Shown: positions 41,106 to 52,612, numbered from the stretch's first letter. The stretch is DNA of 64,000 nucleotides from Branchipolynoe longqiensis (GCA_030323885.1 CM059199.1:35534590-35598589), one strand, 5' to 3'. The notes: generated by a model from the sequence alone, not told the origin. Translations and numbers: made by a program.

Positions 41106-41627
41106 TGGTATTGCATAGGGTGATTGCATCAGATAACCTAAGGTGTGTCATGATAAGTATACCATTCCTTAGAATTGTAAGAATTGTGGGTTCAAATCAA
41201 TACATCGGGCTACATTTGCATTCGTATCATGGAGTATGCCCTGCCTTTTGTCAGTTATGTCCTGCATTTATTCATGACATACCTTTCGGCTCAAATCAGA
41301 CCTCTTTTTCGGATAACGTCCATCTGCATTGATTAGGGCATGGTATTCGAGTCAACAACTCTCGGTGTCATGGGAACAAAGTTATGTTCTTCGCACACCT
41401 CGTTCCTCATCCGCTGTGCCAGGGCAGCCATGAAGAGCATGACAACCAGAAATGACGGCATTTCCCTTGGGATAATCTAAACATATTTGAGCTCAACATA
41501 CTAACGAAACAATGGTCTGGCCATGCATATTATACTAATATATCACCGTTATTCTTTGAGGAATTCCCTGCTATCCTCACCGGACTGAATCTTTAGATGG
41601 CCTTTCAAGAGATCACCCTATGGATCT
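41106..41627. other. No gene recognised
   Basis: The 88-codon frame at 41066-41332 overlaps SINE sequence and has no recognisable domain. Confidence 0.45.
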
Positions 41628-41910
41628 AATCTGTTGAACTCAGTGTCAGGATAATGTGACTTAGTGAGATATCGGGTCACGGTTCCGGCGGCCTGATTCC
41701 CCAGTGGGGCAACCCTATAAATTCGCCATCGCTCCGCACTGTCACAACTCGGTACCCCATCCTTATATGACCGTATATGTTTGTTTGTTGTTGTTTTACG
41801 TCCTAGCAACATCTAAGGTCATATCAGGACGGGACCGTATATGTTGCTAGGATGCTAAACAACAACACACGACCGTATATGTTGCTAGGATGCTAAACAA
41901 CAACAAACAA
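41628..41910 (+). mobile_element. SINE-A 3' half with nested insert and local duplication
   Basis: GTTGAACTCAGTGTCAGGAT to CATCCTTATATGACCGTATATG, then the 53-bp insert, then the rest of the tail. A 38-bp segment (41833-41870) is repeated at 41871, so GACCGTATATG occurs three times. Confidence 0.85.
41780..41832 (-). mobile_element. SINE-A tail micro-insertion
   Basis: 53 bp from TTTGTTTGTTGTTG to TATCAGGACGG between exact 11-bp duplications GACCGTATATG (41769-41779, 41833-41843), inside another SINE-A. It begins exactly at the hairpin base. Confidence 0.85.
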
Positions 41911-42090
41911 ACAAATGCAATGGATCTAGTGCCTGCGTCAAGGCGGTGTTTCGATACTACTTACAATCATGACTGTGAGTAGTACACGAGGAAATGGATT
42001 TGATGCTGGCTACGCCCTAACACGCAACACCACCTTGTGTTGAACAGATCTAGTCACGTGATTCTACAACAGGCAGGGGCACTATCCATG

Positions 42091-42142
42091 TTTGCTTGTT
42101 GGAAGTTTACGTCCTTGCAACATCTAAGGTCATATCAGGACT
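42091..42142 (-). mobile_element. SINE-A tail micro-insertion
   Basis: 52 bp between GCACTATCCATG (42079-42090) and GCACTATGCA (42143-42152); ten bases comparable, one mismatch. The duplication is slightly offset from the left insert edge. Confidence 0.65.
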
Positions 42143-42152
42143 GCACTATGCA

Positions 42153-42671
42153 CAGTACACACGGTGTCTGGAACACTGATGAAGCAACAGTGGGCCCTGC
42201 TTGCTACACACCCAATGGTTGGTGGGTGGAGGTTACCAAGGTTACTAATTAAGAGAGGGTACAGGTGTTCATCATCAACATTCTACAATTGGGTGTGAGA
42301 GAGTAGGAGAACTTGTGAGAACACTTACATATACTAGTATTTTATCTAAGGCAACATATTTGGTAATGCAATTTTACAGTCATCTAAATAAGGCAAACTT
42401 GTAGTACATGCCCTCGTCACCCTTTTATCTGTTAGGTATATTTACATGTATTACTGAATTGAAGTCTGTTGGTATATTATATTGTATAAAGGGAGGTAAA
42501 TGCTATAACTAAGGACAACATATACAGTTGCTGCAGACTGTGGTTTCTTCAACATGTATAGTGTTGTGGTATAAGAGGTGGGCGGATGGTGGCACAACAT
42601 GGACAGTTTGATATACAATTTATATACTGATCATATTCACATAATATGTCATACATCACATATCTATATGT
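42153..42671. other. No gene recognised
   Basis: AT-rich, no repeat family identified. Confidence 0.45.
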
Positions 42672-42942
42672 GAACGGACGTGGTGGCCGAATCGGTAGAA
42701 CACAGGCTTCCCAAGCGGAAGGTTGGGAGTTCGAATCCCAACCGAGTCAAACCAATGCCTTATACAATTGATACTTGTCACTATCTAGTCTGGCATTTGG
42801 CATTAATAAGATAGGATAAGGACTGGCTAGCACAGTATCAGGATAACGTGACTGTGTGAGATATCGGGCCATGGTACCATGTCCTTTCAGTGGAGCAGCA
42901 CTATAAAGTTGTCATGATTGCGCACTGTCACAAGTCGATATC
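42672..42942 (+). mobile_element. SINE-A, left part, split by a LINE
   Basis: T2-type head (GTGGTGGCCGAATCGGTAG, GAGTTCGAATCCC), body and middle to CACAAGTCGATATC. The remaining tail (GGTATCCATATGACC, TTTTGCTAAGATG) is at 43341-43395. Confidence 0.85.
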
Positions 42943-43340
42943 GATTGATTGATTGATTGATTGAGTGGTGGTTGTTTTACGTCGTGTCGGCAGCATAGGC
43001 CATATTCACCCCAAGAAATGTTTGTTTTTTGTTCAAACCATCGCTTTTACATGTAAAAGCAGACAATCAATTATGTGCCAATAGACACTCTTTAAATTAG
43101 AAAGCTCACACTCATATATTTGTGGTCAAGGGAAACAAATTCCCATAGAAAAAGAAAAGTTTTATTAATAAATGATAGAATCTATTTAGTAAACTATATG
43201 AGGTGGTACAGTCCAGCTGCCCTCAAAAAGGCTAAAATGTTTTCCTGTTTTACCTTAGTAAAAAGGTCATGCATACTGTCTGCAGTGTAGAACTGTTGGC
43301 ACAGGGCCAAAGAATCAACGCAACTTAGTAAAATGTGTTT
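42943..43340 (-). mobile_element. LINE 3' end nested in SINE-A, with TSD
   Basis: 398-bp 5'-truncated copy of the RNase H LINE: CAAT-type tail, 3' UTR with GCTTTTACATGTAAAAGC (43043-43060), and the last 49 codons of ORF2 ending KVKQENILAFLRAAGLYHLI. Flanked by AAGTCGATATC (42932-42942) and AAGTCGGTATC (43341-43351), one mismatch. The hairpin stem has decayed on one side. Confidence 0.9.
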
Positions 43341-43649
43341 AAGTCGGTATCCATATGACCTTAAATATTTTGCTAAGATGTAAAACAATTAAAAAAAACA
43401 CCATGTCACAACAGTTTCTGAGAACGACCTATATAGATGCTATTTAAATATAAATGCTGGTGAATGCATTCATGAAACGTGCGCAATGGAAGCCATTAAG
43501 TGTTGACTCCGGACCCTGCTCATGTTAATGGTGGACATCCGGTTGGTTTTAATCGCGTCAAGCAGACCGGATAACACAATCCTTGCTAACTCAGAGTAAC
43601 TGCGGGTGGCCTGGACCGCCTGTTAATGGAGTGCGCTTCCTGAATATGG

Positions 43650-44095
43650 GATCCGTTGGTTGTTGAGGTTTTGCATCCTGACAAAATCTAAGGTGCTTCC
43701 TAGCCAGATGCTCGGCATTACTAGGATAGGGCAATGAGCAGTGGAATGAGGAAGACCAGTCGACTGAAATTTTCCCTGCTTAAACAACTAATGTACCAAA
43801 AAAAAGGTGCATATCAGGATGGATACCAACTTTTTCACAGTGAGCACTCATCGATACTTTATAGTGCTGCCCCACTGGGACACCTGACCGCCAGGACCAG
43901 AACCTGATATTACACTCAGTACCATTATCCTGACACTGAACTAACCAGTCCTTGCACTATCCTAATTAAGGCGAGCACCTGGCTAAGAAGCGACAAGTAT
44001 ACATTCTTAAGGCATGGGTTTGACTGGACTAGGTTTCAAATCCAATGATCTACCAAAACGGGAGACGGGCGCTCACCTCATTCCACTAACATGGG
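43650..44095 (-). mobile_element. SINE-A, full length, carrying a SINE-B piece
   Basis: Tail TTGTTGAGGTTTTGCATCC at left, middle TAGTGCTGCCCCACTGGG, body CTTGCACTATCCTAATTAAG, T1 head to GGCGCTCACCTCATTCC. Interrupted at 43697-43806 by a SINE-B fragment. Confidence 0.85.
43697..43806 (+). mobile_element. 5'-truncated SINE-B nested in SINE-A
   Basis: TTCCTAGCCAGATGCTCGGC through GAATGAGGAAGACCAGTCG and AACTAATGTACC to an A run. AAGGTGC occurs at both edges, a probable 7-bp duplication. Shows that tail B ends in poly-A-like sequence and moves independently. Confidence 0.75.
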
Positions 44096-44259
44096 ATCGA
44101 TGACGGTGGACGCACATTGCTGGGTTCTCGTTGTAAAGCTGTGGTTGTTGACAACTATTAAAGAAGAATTTTCCTGGAAATCAAGGAAGGTCCACTTTGG
44201 AAAACAGTATGGGTTGTGTTGGTAGTGACACAAATTGCAAGCAATGGTGAGAGTTCAAA

Positions 44260-44312
44260 CGTCTAGATATGACCTTAGATGTTGCCGGGACGTAAAACTC
44301 CAAGAGCCAACC
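44260..44312 (+). mobile_element. SINE-A tail micro-insertion
   Basis: 53 bp beginning CGTCTAGATATGACCTTAG and ending GAGCCAACC between exact 11-bp duplications GAGAGTTCAAA (44249-44259, 44313-44323). Contains the whole terminal hairpin and tail and nothing else. Confidence 0.9.
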
Positions 44313-44383
44313 GAGAGTTCAAATCCCGTCATACGTCGCTATCATTGTTGGATATATGACTTTAACGTTGCATGATCCAATTT

Positions 44384-44660
44384 GTTTATTTGGTTGGGTT
44401 TTACCTCCTAAAAACATCGAAGTTCATATCAAGATGGACACTGACTCCTGACAGTGTGCACTAATAGCAATTGTATAGTGCTGCCCCGCTGGGAGACTAG
44501 GCCGCTGGTACCATGACCCGATATCCCTCAGTCACATTATCCTGATACTGAGCTAACAACCCCTTGCCGTATCCTATTAATGCCAAGTGCCAGGGTAAGG
44601 AATGACAGGTATCAATTCTGTAAGTCATTTGTTTGATTCGGCTGAGATTGTAATGCCTGA
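44384..44660 (-). mobile_element. SINE-A, diverged
   Basis: GGTTGGGTTTTACCTCC, TGACAGTGTGCACTAATAGC, TGCTGCCCCGCTGGGAGAC, CTTGCCGTATCCTATTAATG, to a degraded T2 head. 44661-45014 shows nothing recognisable. Confidence 0.8.
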
Positions 44661-45014
44661 TCTCCCAAATGTCCATTTGCATAATCCAATGAAAGCCTAA
44701 CATTAAAAAAAAACACCAAGTTACCCAGATTCTATTAACCTTTTCCACATTAAATACTAATGAAAATATTAAATATTTCTTCTTTCATGGAAAGAATATT
44801 AAATAGACTTAATAGAACCTATCACGCACTGCTGCTAGTATTTATGATACGCGACGAAGGAGGGACAGAGGCGTGGGTGGATACATTTGTCTTATTCGGG
44901 ATAAAATGAGGAGCAACATAGACAGAACAATGGCTAGGTGAATATCAGGTACATGTAAATGCAACGACAATGAGGATAATGTTAAAATCAATGTCAGTAA
45001 ATGTCAGGACTAAC

Positions 45015-45235
45015 TAGGTTGTTGTTGAAGATTTATACTGCCTATCATGGATAAGCCTGAATAGGCTTGTTTTCACCATTAGACAGTTTGTCGATAGAAA
45101 GCCCGAGCCTGCACTTTTACCGACCCAAGGGATTTGTAACCTCCCACACCGCATAGACATGGTATGAGAGCAACTGGCCTTTGATGACGCTGTAAGTTAT
45201 ACACCGCAGTGGAAATCCAAATTGGCAGAGCTGGG
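45015..45235 (-). mobile_element. SINE-C 3' part
   Basis: Complement of the C tail and body: CTGCCTATCATGGATAAGCC, CGATAGAAAGCCCGAGCC, CCCAAGGGATTTGTAACCTC, GGTATGAGAGCAACTGGCC. Confidence 0.85.
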
Positions 45236-45316
45236 GGCACAGGGAATGGTATGGGTGAGGTAATCAGGGGGAGAGTCACTGGGATGGGAATAGCCCCAAG
45301 GAGCCCTCCACTCTAT

Positions 45317-45369
45317 AGAGAGAAAAGAAAAAGAGAAACAAAGAAAAAGGAAAAAGAAAAAGGAAAAAG
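45317..45369. repeat. Polypurine tract
   Basis: Over 50 bases of A and G with one C, built from GAAAAAG and GGAAAAA units. Confidence 0.9.
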
Positions 45370-45644
45370 CAGGGGTCGGTGAGTGGAAAATGTGAGTGCA
45401 GCTGGAGGATCTTTCATGATCAGGATGGCTCAAGCTTGTCGCTTATAACACCAACTGGCAGCAAAGGCAAATAAGTTCAGTCCGCTTCTTGTTTACTGTT
45501 GCCGATGGGAAGCTGAGCTTAGTGAGGATATTGTCCGGGCTTCCATTTATTCTTTTGAATAGCAGTCTCAGACTTGGCTGTGTATCTGTGAGTATGTGTG
45601 GGTGGATGGGGGTGCAGCCTTAGTATTGGCAATGAGTGAGAAGA

Positions 45645-45975
45645 TTGGTTGGTTGTTGGAGTTTACGTCCTATCGACATATGAGGTCATATCAGGACTGG
45701 TACTGACTTGTGACAGTGCACACTTATGGCAAGATTTTAGTGCTGCCCACTAGGAAATCAGGCCACTGGCACCATGGTCCGATATCCCACTCAGTCACAT
45801 TATCCTGACACTGAGCTAAACCAGTCCTTGCCCTATCCTATTAGTACCAAGTACCAGACTAGGAAGTGACACGTATCAATTTCATAAGTCATTGGTTTGA
45901 CTTGACCGGGAACCAAACTCCCGATATCCCTCACCCAAGGCCTGTGCTCTATCGATTCAGTCACCGTGCCCAGTA
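45645..45975 (-). mobile_element. SINE-A, full length, inside a local duplication
   Basis: Tail GGTTGGTTGTTGGAG to a T2 head ending TCGATTCAGTCACCGTGCCC. About 70 bp of GT-rich sequence ending GCAGCC.TA.T.TTGGCA.(C)GAGTGA occurs on both sides (45585-45655, 45985-46050), so the SINE lies within or next to a diverged tandem duplication. Confidence 0.85.
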
Positions 45976-46384
45976 GGTGTGCATGTGTGAGTGTGTCTGT
46001 GTATGTGTGGCCGGGGTGCAGCCATAATCTTGGCAGCGAGTGAAAAGAACATAGCATATTTATTGGACTGGCAATAATTTAGCAGAATCTCTAGGGATGA
46101 AGCCCTCTTGGACTAAAGAAAATGGGAGGTGGGGAGAAATACTGTTACAAGAGCTATTCAATGATGGAAAGACTGAATGATGACTATGAAAGAAGGGAAC
46201 CAACTAGAAAATAAACAGGAAAACATTTCAGGATTGTTTAATCAGAAGAGCACTTTGCTCCCCTGATGGGAAGTGTGCAGAATCAAAAGCCAGATGAGGA
46301 AATACAATTGGAGACTTGTAACTGGTGTAGTCAGTAGTTTGCAGTAACCTGTTAGACGAGGGGCCATAGGCAGCTAGACGCAGA

Positions 46385-46505
46385 TAGGATGACTGCATCA
46401 AGGAGTCTAGGTAGTGTAATGGTTACCATGCTGGCACCGGATTGGCACAACAAATGTGGATTTGAATCCTTCTCAAAGTGCAATAGTTTGCATTTTCATC
46501 ACCCT
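46385..46505 (+). mobile_element. SINE-D copy
   Basis: GGAGTCTAGGTAGTGTAATG and GTTACCATGCTGG (A box region), GTGGATTTGAATCC (B box). Confidence 0.65.
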
Positions 46506-46714
46506 TCAGAACACTGATCCTGTACAAGATATACATCTTTTGGTGTTTCCTACTCTTTGGATGGATATGTATGTGTGTTGCATGTATGTACTTGTAAGCA
46601 TTGACTAACTTATAGACACATTGGATTTAAAAGACATACAGTTCCAGGGCGATGAATGGAGTAGTCTGCAATGAACTCTCAAGCGAGGAGGCAGAGCGAT
46701 AGGTATGCATGAAT

Positions 46715-46835
46715 GGGTCATTGCAGAACCTAAATAATGTGATGGTTAGCATGGTAATCCAGGAATGGGAAGAGATAGGGGTTTGAAACCTGCTTTAGAT
46801 GAATTGTTCCTGTTTGCATCACCCTGCTGACAATT
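46715..46835 (+). mobile_element. SINE-D copy, degenerate
   Basis: CCTAAATAATGTGATGGTTA (A box region), GGGTTTGAAACCTGC (B box). Confidence 0.55.
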
Positions 46836-47786
46836 ATATAATGTGAACCAATGGTATGTTTGGCTGAAAGACCCATAGTAATGAACGGTAATGTAATATC
46901 ACTTTAAATTAGAATGTACAAAATTATATTATGTAACCCAGGTGAAAAGTTTGTCGATGGCCGTCTCAACAACTCTTCATACTCACTACTACTCAGGTGG
47001 TTCCTGACAACTGTCTGCCAGGCCCCACCTTTAAAGTACTCAAAACAACTAATAAGGAAGAAAGGGAAGACAAGTCACGCAAAATTGACAGTGATAAGGT
47101 TGAGCTTTATTCGCTACAACTCTTGGTCACCTACTAGTGACCTGCCACTCTGACTCAGTTACAACCTGCTACCCAGACCAACATGGTTCCTGCTGGCTCA
47201 ATCAAAATCATTGCCTACAGCCCATTGAACCACAGTCCAATGGTTGTTTCACACAGCTCAGTGTTGAACTGCTTCTTTCTGTACTTCTAGAGTGAGTGTG
47301 TGTCTGCATAGCAAGTGCAACTAAAAAGTGAAAGGAGTATAAGGTATCTGGGCTGACACAGCCAGCCAATCAGACACCCCCCTGCAGCCTGGGAGGCTCA
47401 CTCAACCCCATAGCAGGTGGTGTCCATAACGTATGCAGAATGGCTGGTGTACTTGCCCAGCGGTCCCGTGGTAACAAGTAGTTGTCATACAGTTACAGTA
47501 ACATTACTAGATGCTCCTCACTCCATTTGCACTCTTCCTGGTGCATGAAGGCAACATTTCTGTGATAAGTAACAGTATCTTTATATCTGGACATCATATC
47601 ACAATCACGATCATAACATTTACACATAGCATTCTTATGTCACACAGCGAGTGGGCACCCATTGCATCGCTATTACATAACAATGGTCTCCAACTCTGTC
47701 GCCCGAGATGTTGATATTTTCCCAACTCATCTACCATGACCAAAATACCTTGTATTTGTACACAGGGGTACTACAGCTTGGGGACA
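46836..47786. other. No gene recognised
   Basis: No repeat family or conserved frame; the 79-codon frame at 46914 has no known domain. Confidence 0.45.
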
Positions 47787-47787
47787 C

Positions 47788-48045
47788 TAGGGCCGTAATC
47801 GATTAACACGACCCGGGCGACTCTGGTCACCCGAGTTGCTAGGATTTCAAATCGAACACCGCGAGTGTAGTAGAGAAATACACATGCCGTGTGCAAAACT
47901 ACCCGACCCCAGTAACCCACCTCTTGGCTGGGGTTTGCAAGGAGCGATGACGTCACATTTGCGCTGGTACCCAAGTCTGCAGGATGTGCGCATGCGCAAA
48001 AAAATGGCTCGGGTGACCAGAGTCGATTAATCGATTACGCCCTAG
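47788..48045. mobile_element. MITE with CRE and NRF-1 motifs
   Basis: About 258 bp. TIRs: TAGGGCCGTAATCGATTAA and, inward from the right, TAGGGCGTAATCGATTAA; both arms continue CGACTCTGGTCACCCGAG, with an 11-bp extra piece in the left arm. Interior includes TGACGTCA (47948-47955), a consensus CRE, and TGCGCATGCGCA (47987-47998), a consensus NRF-1 site, then AAAATGGC. The TAGGGC...CGATTAATCG end type is reminiscent of hAT-like MITEs; I see no clear 8-bp duplication. Confidence 0.7.
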
Positions 48046-48330
48046 TTGGTAATTTGGGAAAATTGGTTTTGTTTTGTATAAATATCAGTAGAGCAATATT
48101 TCAGTTGAATTAATCATATGGAAGTTTTGAATTGAAATTACGAACACTAGCTGGCCGTATCCCAGAATACTTTTTGTTGTGGGTGTCGTACAGAGATCAA
48201 ATACTCTTAAAACGAATGCATGAGGCACTATTACTAATGGAGTAACGGAAATTCTGTGTTAATGCAGTATTTTTTGTTTATCCCTTCACATCCACACACA
48301 ATAAGATGTCAAAAGTAAATTTGTTCTTAA

Positions 48331-48676
48331 AGCTGCATAGTCCGATGAAGGCGTCAGATTTTCAAAAGCAAAATATTGTTCTAGATTTGAACGCATACAA
48401 CGTAGATGTTGCTGTAATTATTATTAAATATTTCTTGCTGCATAGAAAGGTATATTCAATCAATTTAATAGAACCTTTTACTGCTGAATCCTATGGGGTC
48501 AGAGTTTCGGCAAGTACGCAAACATCAATTTCACGTGTTTACACTTCAAATAACCCCAAAGTTAACCATTTTAAATCAAAATTACTTCAAATTAATCTAA
48601 GATAGAATATAACGATCAGCCTAATATATTTGTCTCAGAAAATGACAGAAACTCAAAACCATCGGACTGCTCAACT
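48331..48676 (+). mobile_element. MITE-2, complete
   Basis: 346 bp with TTAA at both ends (48327-48330, 48677-48680), left TIR AGCTGCATAGTCCGATG, right inward AGTTGAGCAGTCCGATGG. The 99-codon frame across it is not a gene. 48681-49007 shows nothing else. Confidence 0.85.
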
Positions 48677-49007
48677 TTAAATGACCATGCTGATGCACTT
48701 CAAATAGCATGGTTATATCAATAATTTATGTAGCTGATTTGAATAATATCACATGTAAAATATAGCCATATCAGGAGAATCGTGGTTTGGATGGACCAAT
48801 CGAAGTGTCAAAGGCACTGAATATTGTTAATCATGTCCAGCCATATTTTTATCGGACTGTCTGCGTGTCCAATGCCTCTCAAGAATTGTGAATAAAGAAA
48901 ACCAGAAATAAAGAAATGAAAAAATAAACCAGGACCACCAACATTTAACCAGTTCCCATCCATTAGAACTATAGGCTATTCTTACTAGGTATTACTTATC
49001 CCAATAC

Positions 49008-49350
49008 TGGGCGCGCTGGCCGAATCAGTAGAGCCAGAGCCTCGCGTGCAGGAGGTTGGTAGTTCGGTTCCCGGTCGACTCAAAGCGATGACTTATAAAA
49101 TGGATACTGGTCACTTCCTAGCCTGGCGTTCGGCATTAATAGGATACAACAAGGACTGGTTAGCTCAGTGTCAGAATAATGTGACTCAGAGGGATTTCAG
49201 ATCATGGTGCCGGCAACCTGATTTCCCAGTGCGGTAGCACTATAAAGTTGCCATGACTGTGCACTTTCACAAGTCAGTATCTCTCCTGATATGGCTTTAA
49301 ATGTTGCAAGGACGTCAAATTCCAAAAATCAACGAACCAATCAGCCAACC
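49008..49350 (+). mobile_element. SINE-A, full length
   Basis: T2 head (CGCGCTGGCCGAATCAGTAG, GTAGTTCGGTTCCC), body, middle, hairpin region CTCTCCTGATATGGCTTTAA and a CCAACCAGG tail. Confidence 0.9.
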
Positions 49351-49657
49351 AGGCATTGGCCACATGAAAGAAATCTATCGATTAAACAACACTCAACGTG
49401 TCTACAATATACAGAAGATAAATACTCAGATATATTTCCTAAGGCAAGTATTAACACCACTGTGCAATCTCCCATTCTTTGCAGCACCTAATAGCCAATT
49501 ACCACTTCGTCTACCATAGCCATATCTCCCCCTCAAAACATCCAAGGATCTATATTATCGTGAGCTATGATGGACTATGTAAATATTATTTAGGAGAGAG
49601 TGTTTCCTTCAGTTTGTGTTAGTTTTGTCGAAGTGTTTCCCTCCGCCCACCGCACCA

Positions 49658-49812
49658 AATAGGATATAGCAAGGACTGGTTAGCTCAGTGTCAGAATAAT
49701 GTGACCAAGTGGGATTTCAGCTCATGGTGCCTGCGACCTGTTTTCCCAGTGCGGGAGCACTATAAAGTTGCCATGACTGTGCACTTTCACAAGACGGTAT
49801 CTGTCCCTTTAT
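49658..49812 (+). mobile_element. SINE-A middle fragment
   Basis: Closely resembles 49138-49275 (GTGTCAGAATAATGTGAC, GATTTCAG.TCATGGTGCC), suggesting a segmental duplication rather than a separate insertion. 49813-50196 holds nothing recognisable. Confidence 0.75.
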
Positions 49813-50196
49813 GGGTTAGTTACATTGTTCGCATGTTTGAATTCCTTCCGCTCAAATTCTTCCCCTGAAAATATAGGCATTAAATATAATTTCCTGTCTC
49901 AAATATTAACTGAAATATGAGAAGAGGAAGTTTCAATATATAATTATTGTCACAGTCACTTAACGAACAAAATTGAGATCGCCAGAGGTTGACAATTTTA
50001 GCATACAAAGTTTTGATTGCTTGGTCCTGAAACTAATTCATAGCCTTCAAAGTTAACTACCCATCTGCATTATTACTGCAGGTATGAGACATTGGATATT
50101 CACTTATTAGCGATTTATTAAACTGTCCGCAACGGATCAAATCCAGATGGGTTTCGCCTTTTAAGTAAACTTATCTAGGTCATAGCAACTGTGTAG

Positions 50197-50525
50197 CAAA
50201 TTGTTTGTTTGTTCGTTGGAGCGTTATGTCCTGGCAACATCTAAGGTCATATCAGGACGGGTACCAACTTCTGACAGTGCACAGTCATGGCAACATTATA
50301 GTTCTGTCCCACATGGAAATCAGCCCGCCAGCACCATGGGGCCAGTCATATTATCCTGACACTGAGCCAACAAGATCTTACCCTATCCTATAAATGCAGA
50401 ATGCCAGGCTAGGAAGCAACAAATATCAAGTTTAAAATCATTGGTTTGACTCGACCGGGAGCCGAATTCCCGACCTTCCGCCCGCGAGGCCTGCGCTCTA
50501 CCCATTCGGCCAACGCGCCCGGTAG
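50197..50525 (-). mobile_element. SINE-A, full length
   Basis: Tail TTTGTTTGTTCGTTGGAGCG, hairpin, middle, body and T2 head ending CCATTCGGCCAACGCGCCCGG. About 20 bp are missing near ACCATGGGGCCAGTC. Confidence 0.9.
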
Positions 50526-50644
50526 CACAGTCTATATCGAGCAATCTGAACAACTTCTGATATGTACCCAAGTATGTCAATACTTCCCGGGAGCTGTCAG
50601 TGTGCACGCACAGCCTCCATATCCCTTCGATAAGTAGAAGAAGC

Positions 50645-50880
50645 TTTGTTGCTGGTGGTTTGGGGTTTTAGGCCCTGGCAACATCTAAAGTAATGCGTGC
50701 CAACTTGTGAAGGTGACAGTGCATGGACTACTGGTGGCGACTTTATACTGCTGCCTCACTAGGATACTAGACTGTCAGGACCATGACTCAATATCCCACT
50801 CAGTCACATTATCCTGATAGTGAGCTAATCAGTCCTTATCATATCCTAGTTATGCCAAACTCCAGGGGCCATATGCAGGA
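50645..50880 (-). mobile_element. SINE-A 3' half, cut by fold-back element
   Basis: Tail to GTTATGCCAAACTCCAGG where the fold-back copy starts; the head is not found on the other side. Confidence 0.8.
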
Positions 50881-51515
50881 GTCAGTGTTAGCGAGACAAA
50901 ACGCGTTTAGATGGGATTTCTGGTTTAGCGCCAAAAAGTTGGTATGCATGGAACACTGTTAGGCCTAACACCACGCGTTTAAGGTCCGCGATACTAACCC
51001 CGTTTCATATCACGTTTACGGGCCATGTTAGCGTAAGGTTGTCGCAAAATCTATTGAATGCGATCATATTTAACAGAATTACATACGCAATAAGTGAAAT
51101 TTGATCAATTTAACCCTAAATTCGAACCGTCATTAAGGCTACCGCCGCATTGGCGGCGATATTAATAGTGTCGAATCGACGAATGTAAAGTAAACAAATA
51201 GCCGCCGTCACGACCGCCTCGTCGACGTTGACATCCATGCTGGCCGACGTCTACGCATTGGTGGCAATGTATTAGCAATTTGTTTACTTCATGCTCGTCG
51301 ATTCGAAAATATAAATATTAATATCGCCGCCGTTACGGAGGCAGCGTTAATATTGCTTCGAATTTAGGGTTAATTTCCTCAAAGGTCACTTATTGCGTAT
51401 TTAATTCTGTTAAATATGATATCATTTAATAGATTTAAGCCTAATATATGGGTACAGACGCAGAGGGATTTCCCAAATCTATAAATAAATTCAGGTTTAG
51501 CTAAAATGAAAGTGC
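50881..51515. mobile_element. Fold-back element, copy 3
   Basis: Starts GGGGCCATATGCAGGAGTC. Left arm GAATGCGATCATATTTAACA, GTCGAATCGACGAATGTAAA; right arm is the inverted counterpart (GCTCGTCGATTCGAAAATAT, GAATTTAGGGTTAATTTCCT). The right end is decayed. Confidence 0.75.
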
Positions 51516-51526
51516 ATACGACTTGA

Positions 51527-51766
51527 CACAGTTCCCGAATCATTTGGCTTACCAATGGGGTCAAGAAAGGTTGTGTACTGGTCCCCACGCTCTTCCCCAT
51601 CTTCATATCAGCAATGCTCGATGAGGCTTTCCGAGACATGGGGGATGGCATCTATATACAGTCCAGACAGAGCGCTGACCTATTCAATGTCGCACACTTC
51701 AGAGAGAAGACCAAGACTACTTGGAAACTGGTGAGTCGAAGACACAGACAGAGTAAGAGGTAGAAG
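51527..51766 (+). pseudogene. LINE RT fragment (palm segment)
   Basis: Open stretch encoding LTNGVKKGCVLVPTLFPIFI then SAMLDEAFRDMGDGIYIQSR and QSADLFNVAHF. The NGVKxGCVLxPTLF signature is RT motif 4 of non-LTR elements, preceding the YADD box, which is absent. The family phrase matches the remnants at 52926-53704, which include the preceding linker and the C-terminus but not this part, so these may be pieces of one rearranged copy or of two copies. Not functional; boundaries are those of the open stretch, with a stop at 51764. Confidence 0.8.
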
Positions 51767-52443
51767 GTGAAAGCTGGCCGGCTCCCCCTGCAGGAACTCT
51801 TTTCAGACATGATCAAGGAGGAGACCGGCAGCGGAGGTGATAGAAGACATGTGGACGAGGTGGAGTCCGGACCGCATGTGAGGGACTATTTATATCCAAC
51901 CAAAAGATGGTCATGTGACCAGGTCTCCCTGAGTGTTGACAGGTTATTCAAGAGCCTATAGCATATGCTTCCAGTTCATTGTATGATCAGCAGTCAAACT
52001 TTCAGGGGTGTCAACGTCTATTAACAATCTGGTCTACATGTCTTTTTTTATTTCTTTGGTTAGCGAAATAAAAACATCCTCATTATAATGGTGTCATGTC
52101 TGATCCACACACAATGATCCAATTCCTGGAATACCGTCTTGTATTTTGTCTGGGACATCAGTTGATTAAACAGCGACAATTTTAACCTCCGATATATGTG
52201 TTCTTCCTTATTCCACATTGGATGCAGTTCTCGAATCAGTAGAGCGCATGCAGGTGTCACATCAGTGACTGGTCACAGTACGATGACTCACTCACGTCTG
52301 CGTTGTACACTCTGCACTGCGCAAGCCCAACCAGCCATCAGTACCACCATAACCTTACTCTCCTGGTGAATAAAAGAGTTACAGTGTAATTTTCAATTTT
52401 TACTTAATTAAGCTGCACACAATTCAATCACACAAAATTGGCC
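51767..52443. other. No gene recognised
   Basis: A 64-codon frame (MKAGRLPLQELFSDMIKEET...) follows the RT fragment on the same strand; I do not recognise it. Confidence 0.4.
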
Positions 52444-52612
52444 ATCCTTATTCCACTGCACCTTGCCCTACCCTAGTTATGGCAAATGCCAGACTAAGTA
52501 GTAATAAGTATCAATTTTGAAGTCATTGCTTTGAATCGGCTATGTATTTCAATCACACAGCCTATCAAACCTCAATGCGACAGCTCACCTCAGTCAGCCA
52601 TCCCTCCTTGTT
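52444..52612 (-). mobile_element. SINE-B fragment
   Basis: CATCCTTATTCCACTGCACC, TTGCCCTACCCTAGTTATGG, and a degraded head (CACCTCAGTCAGCCATCC). Confidence 0.65.
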
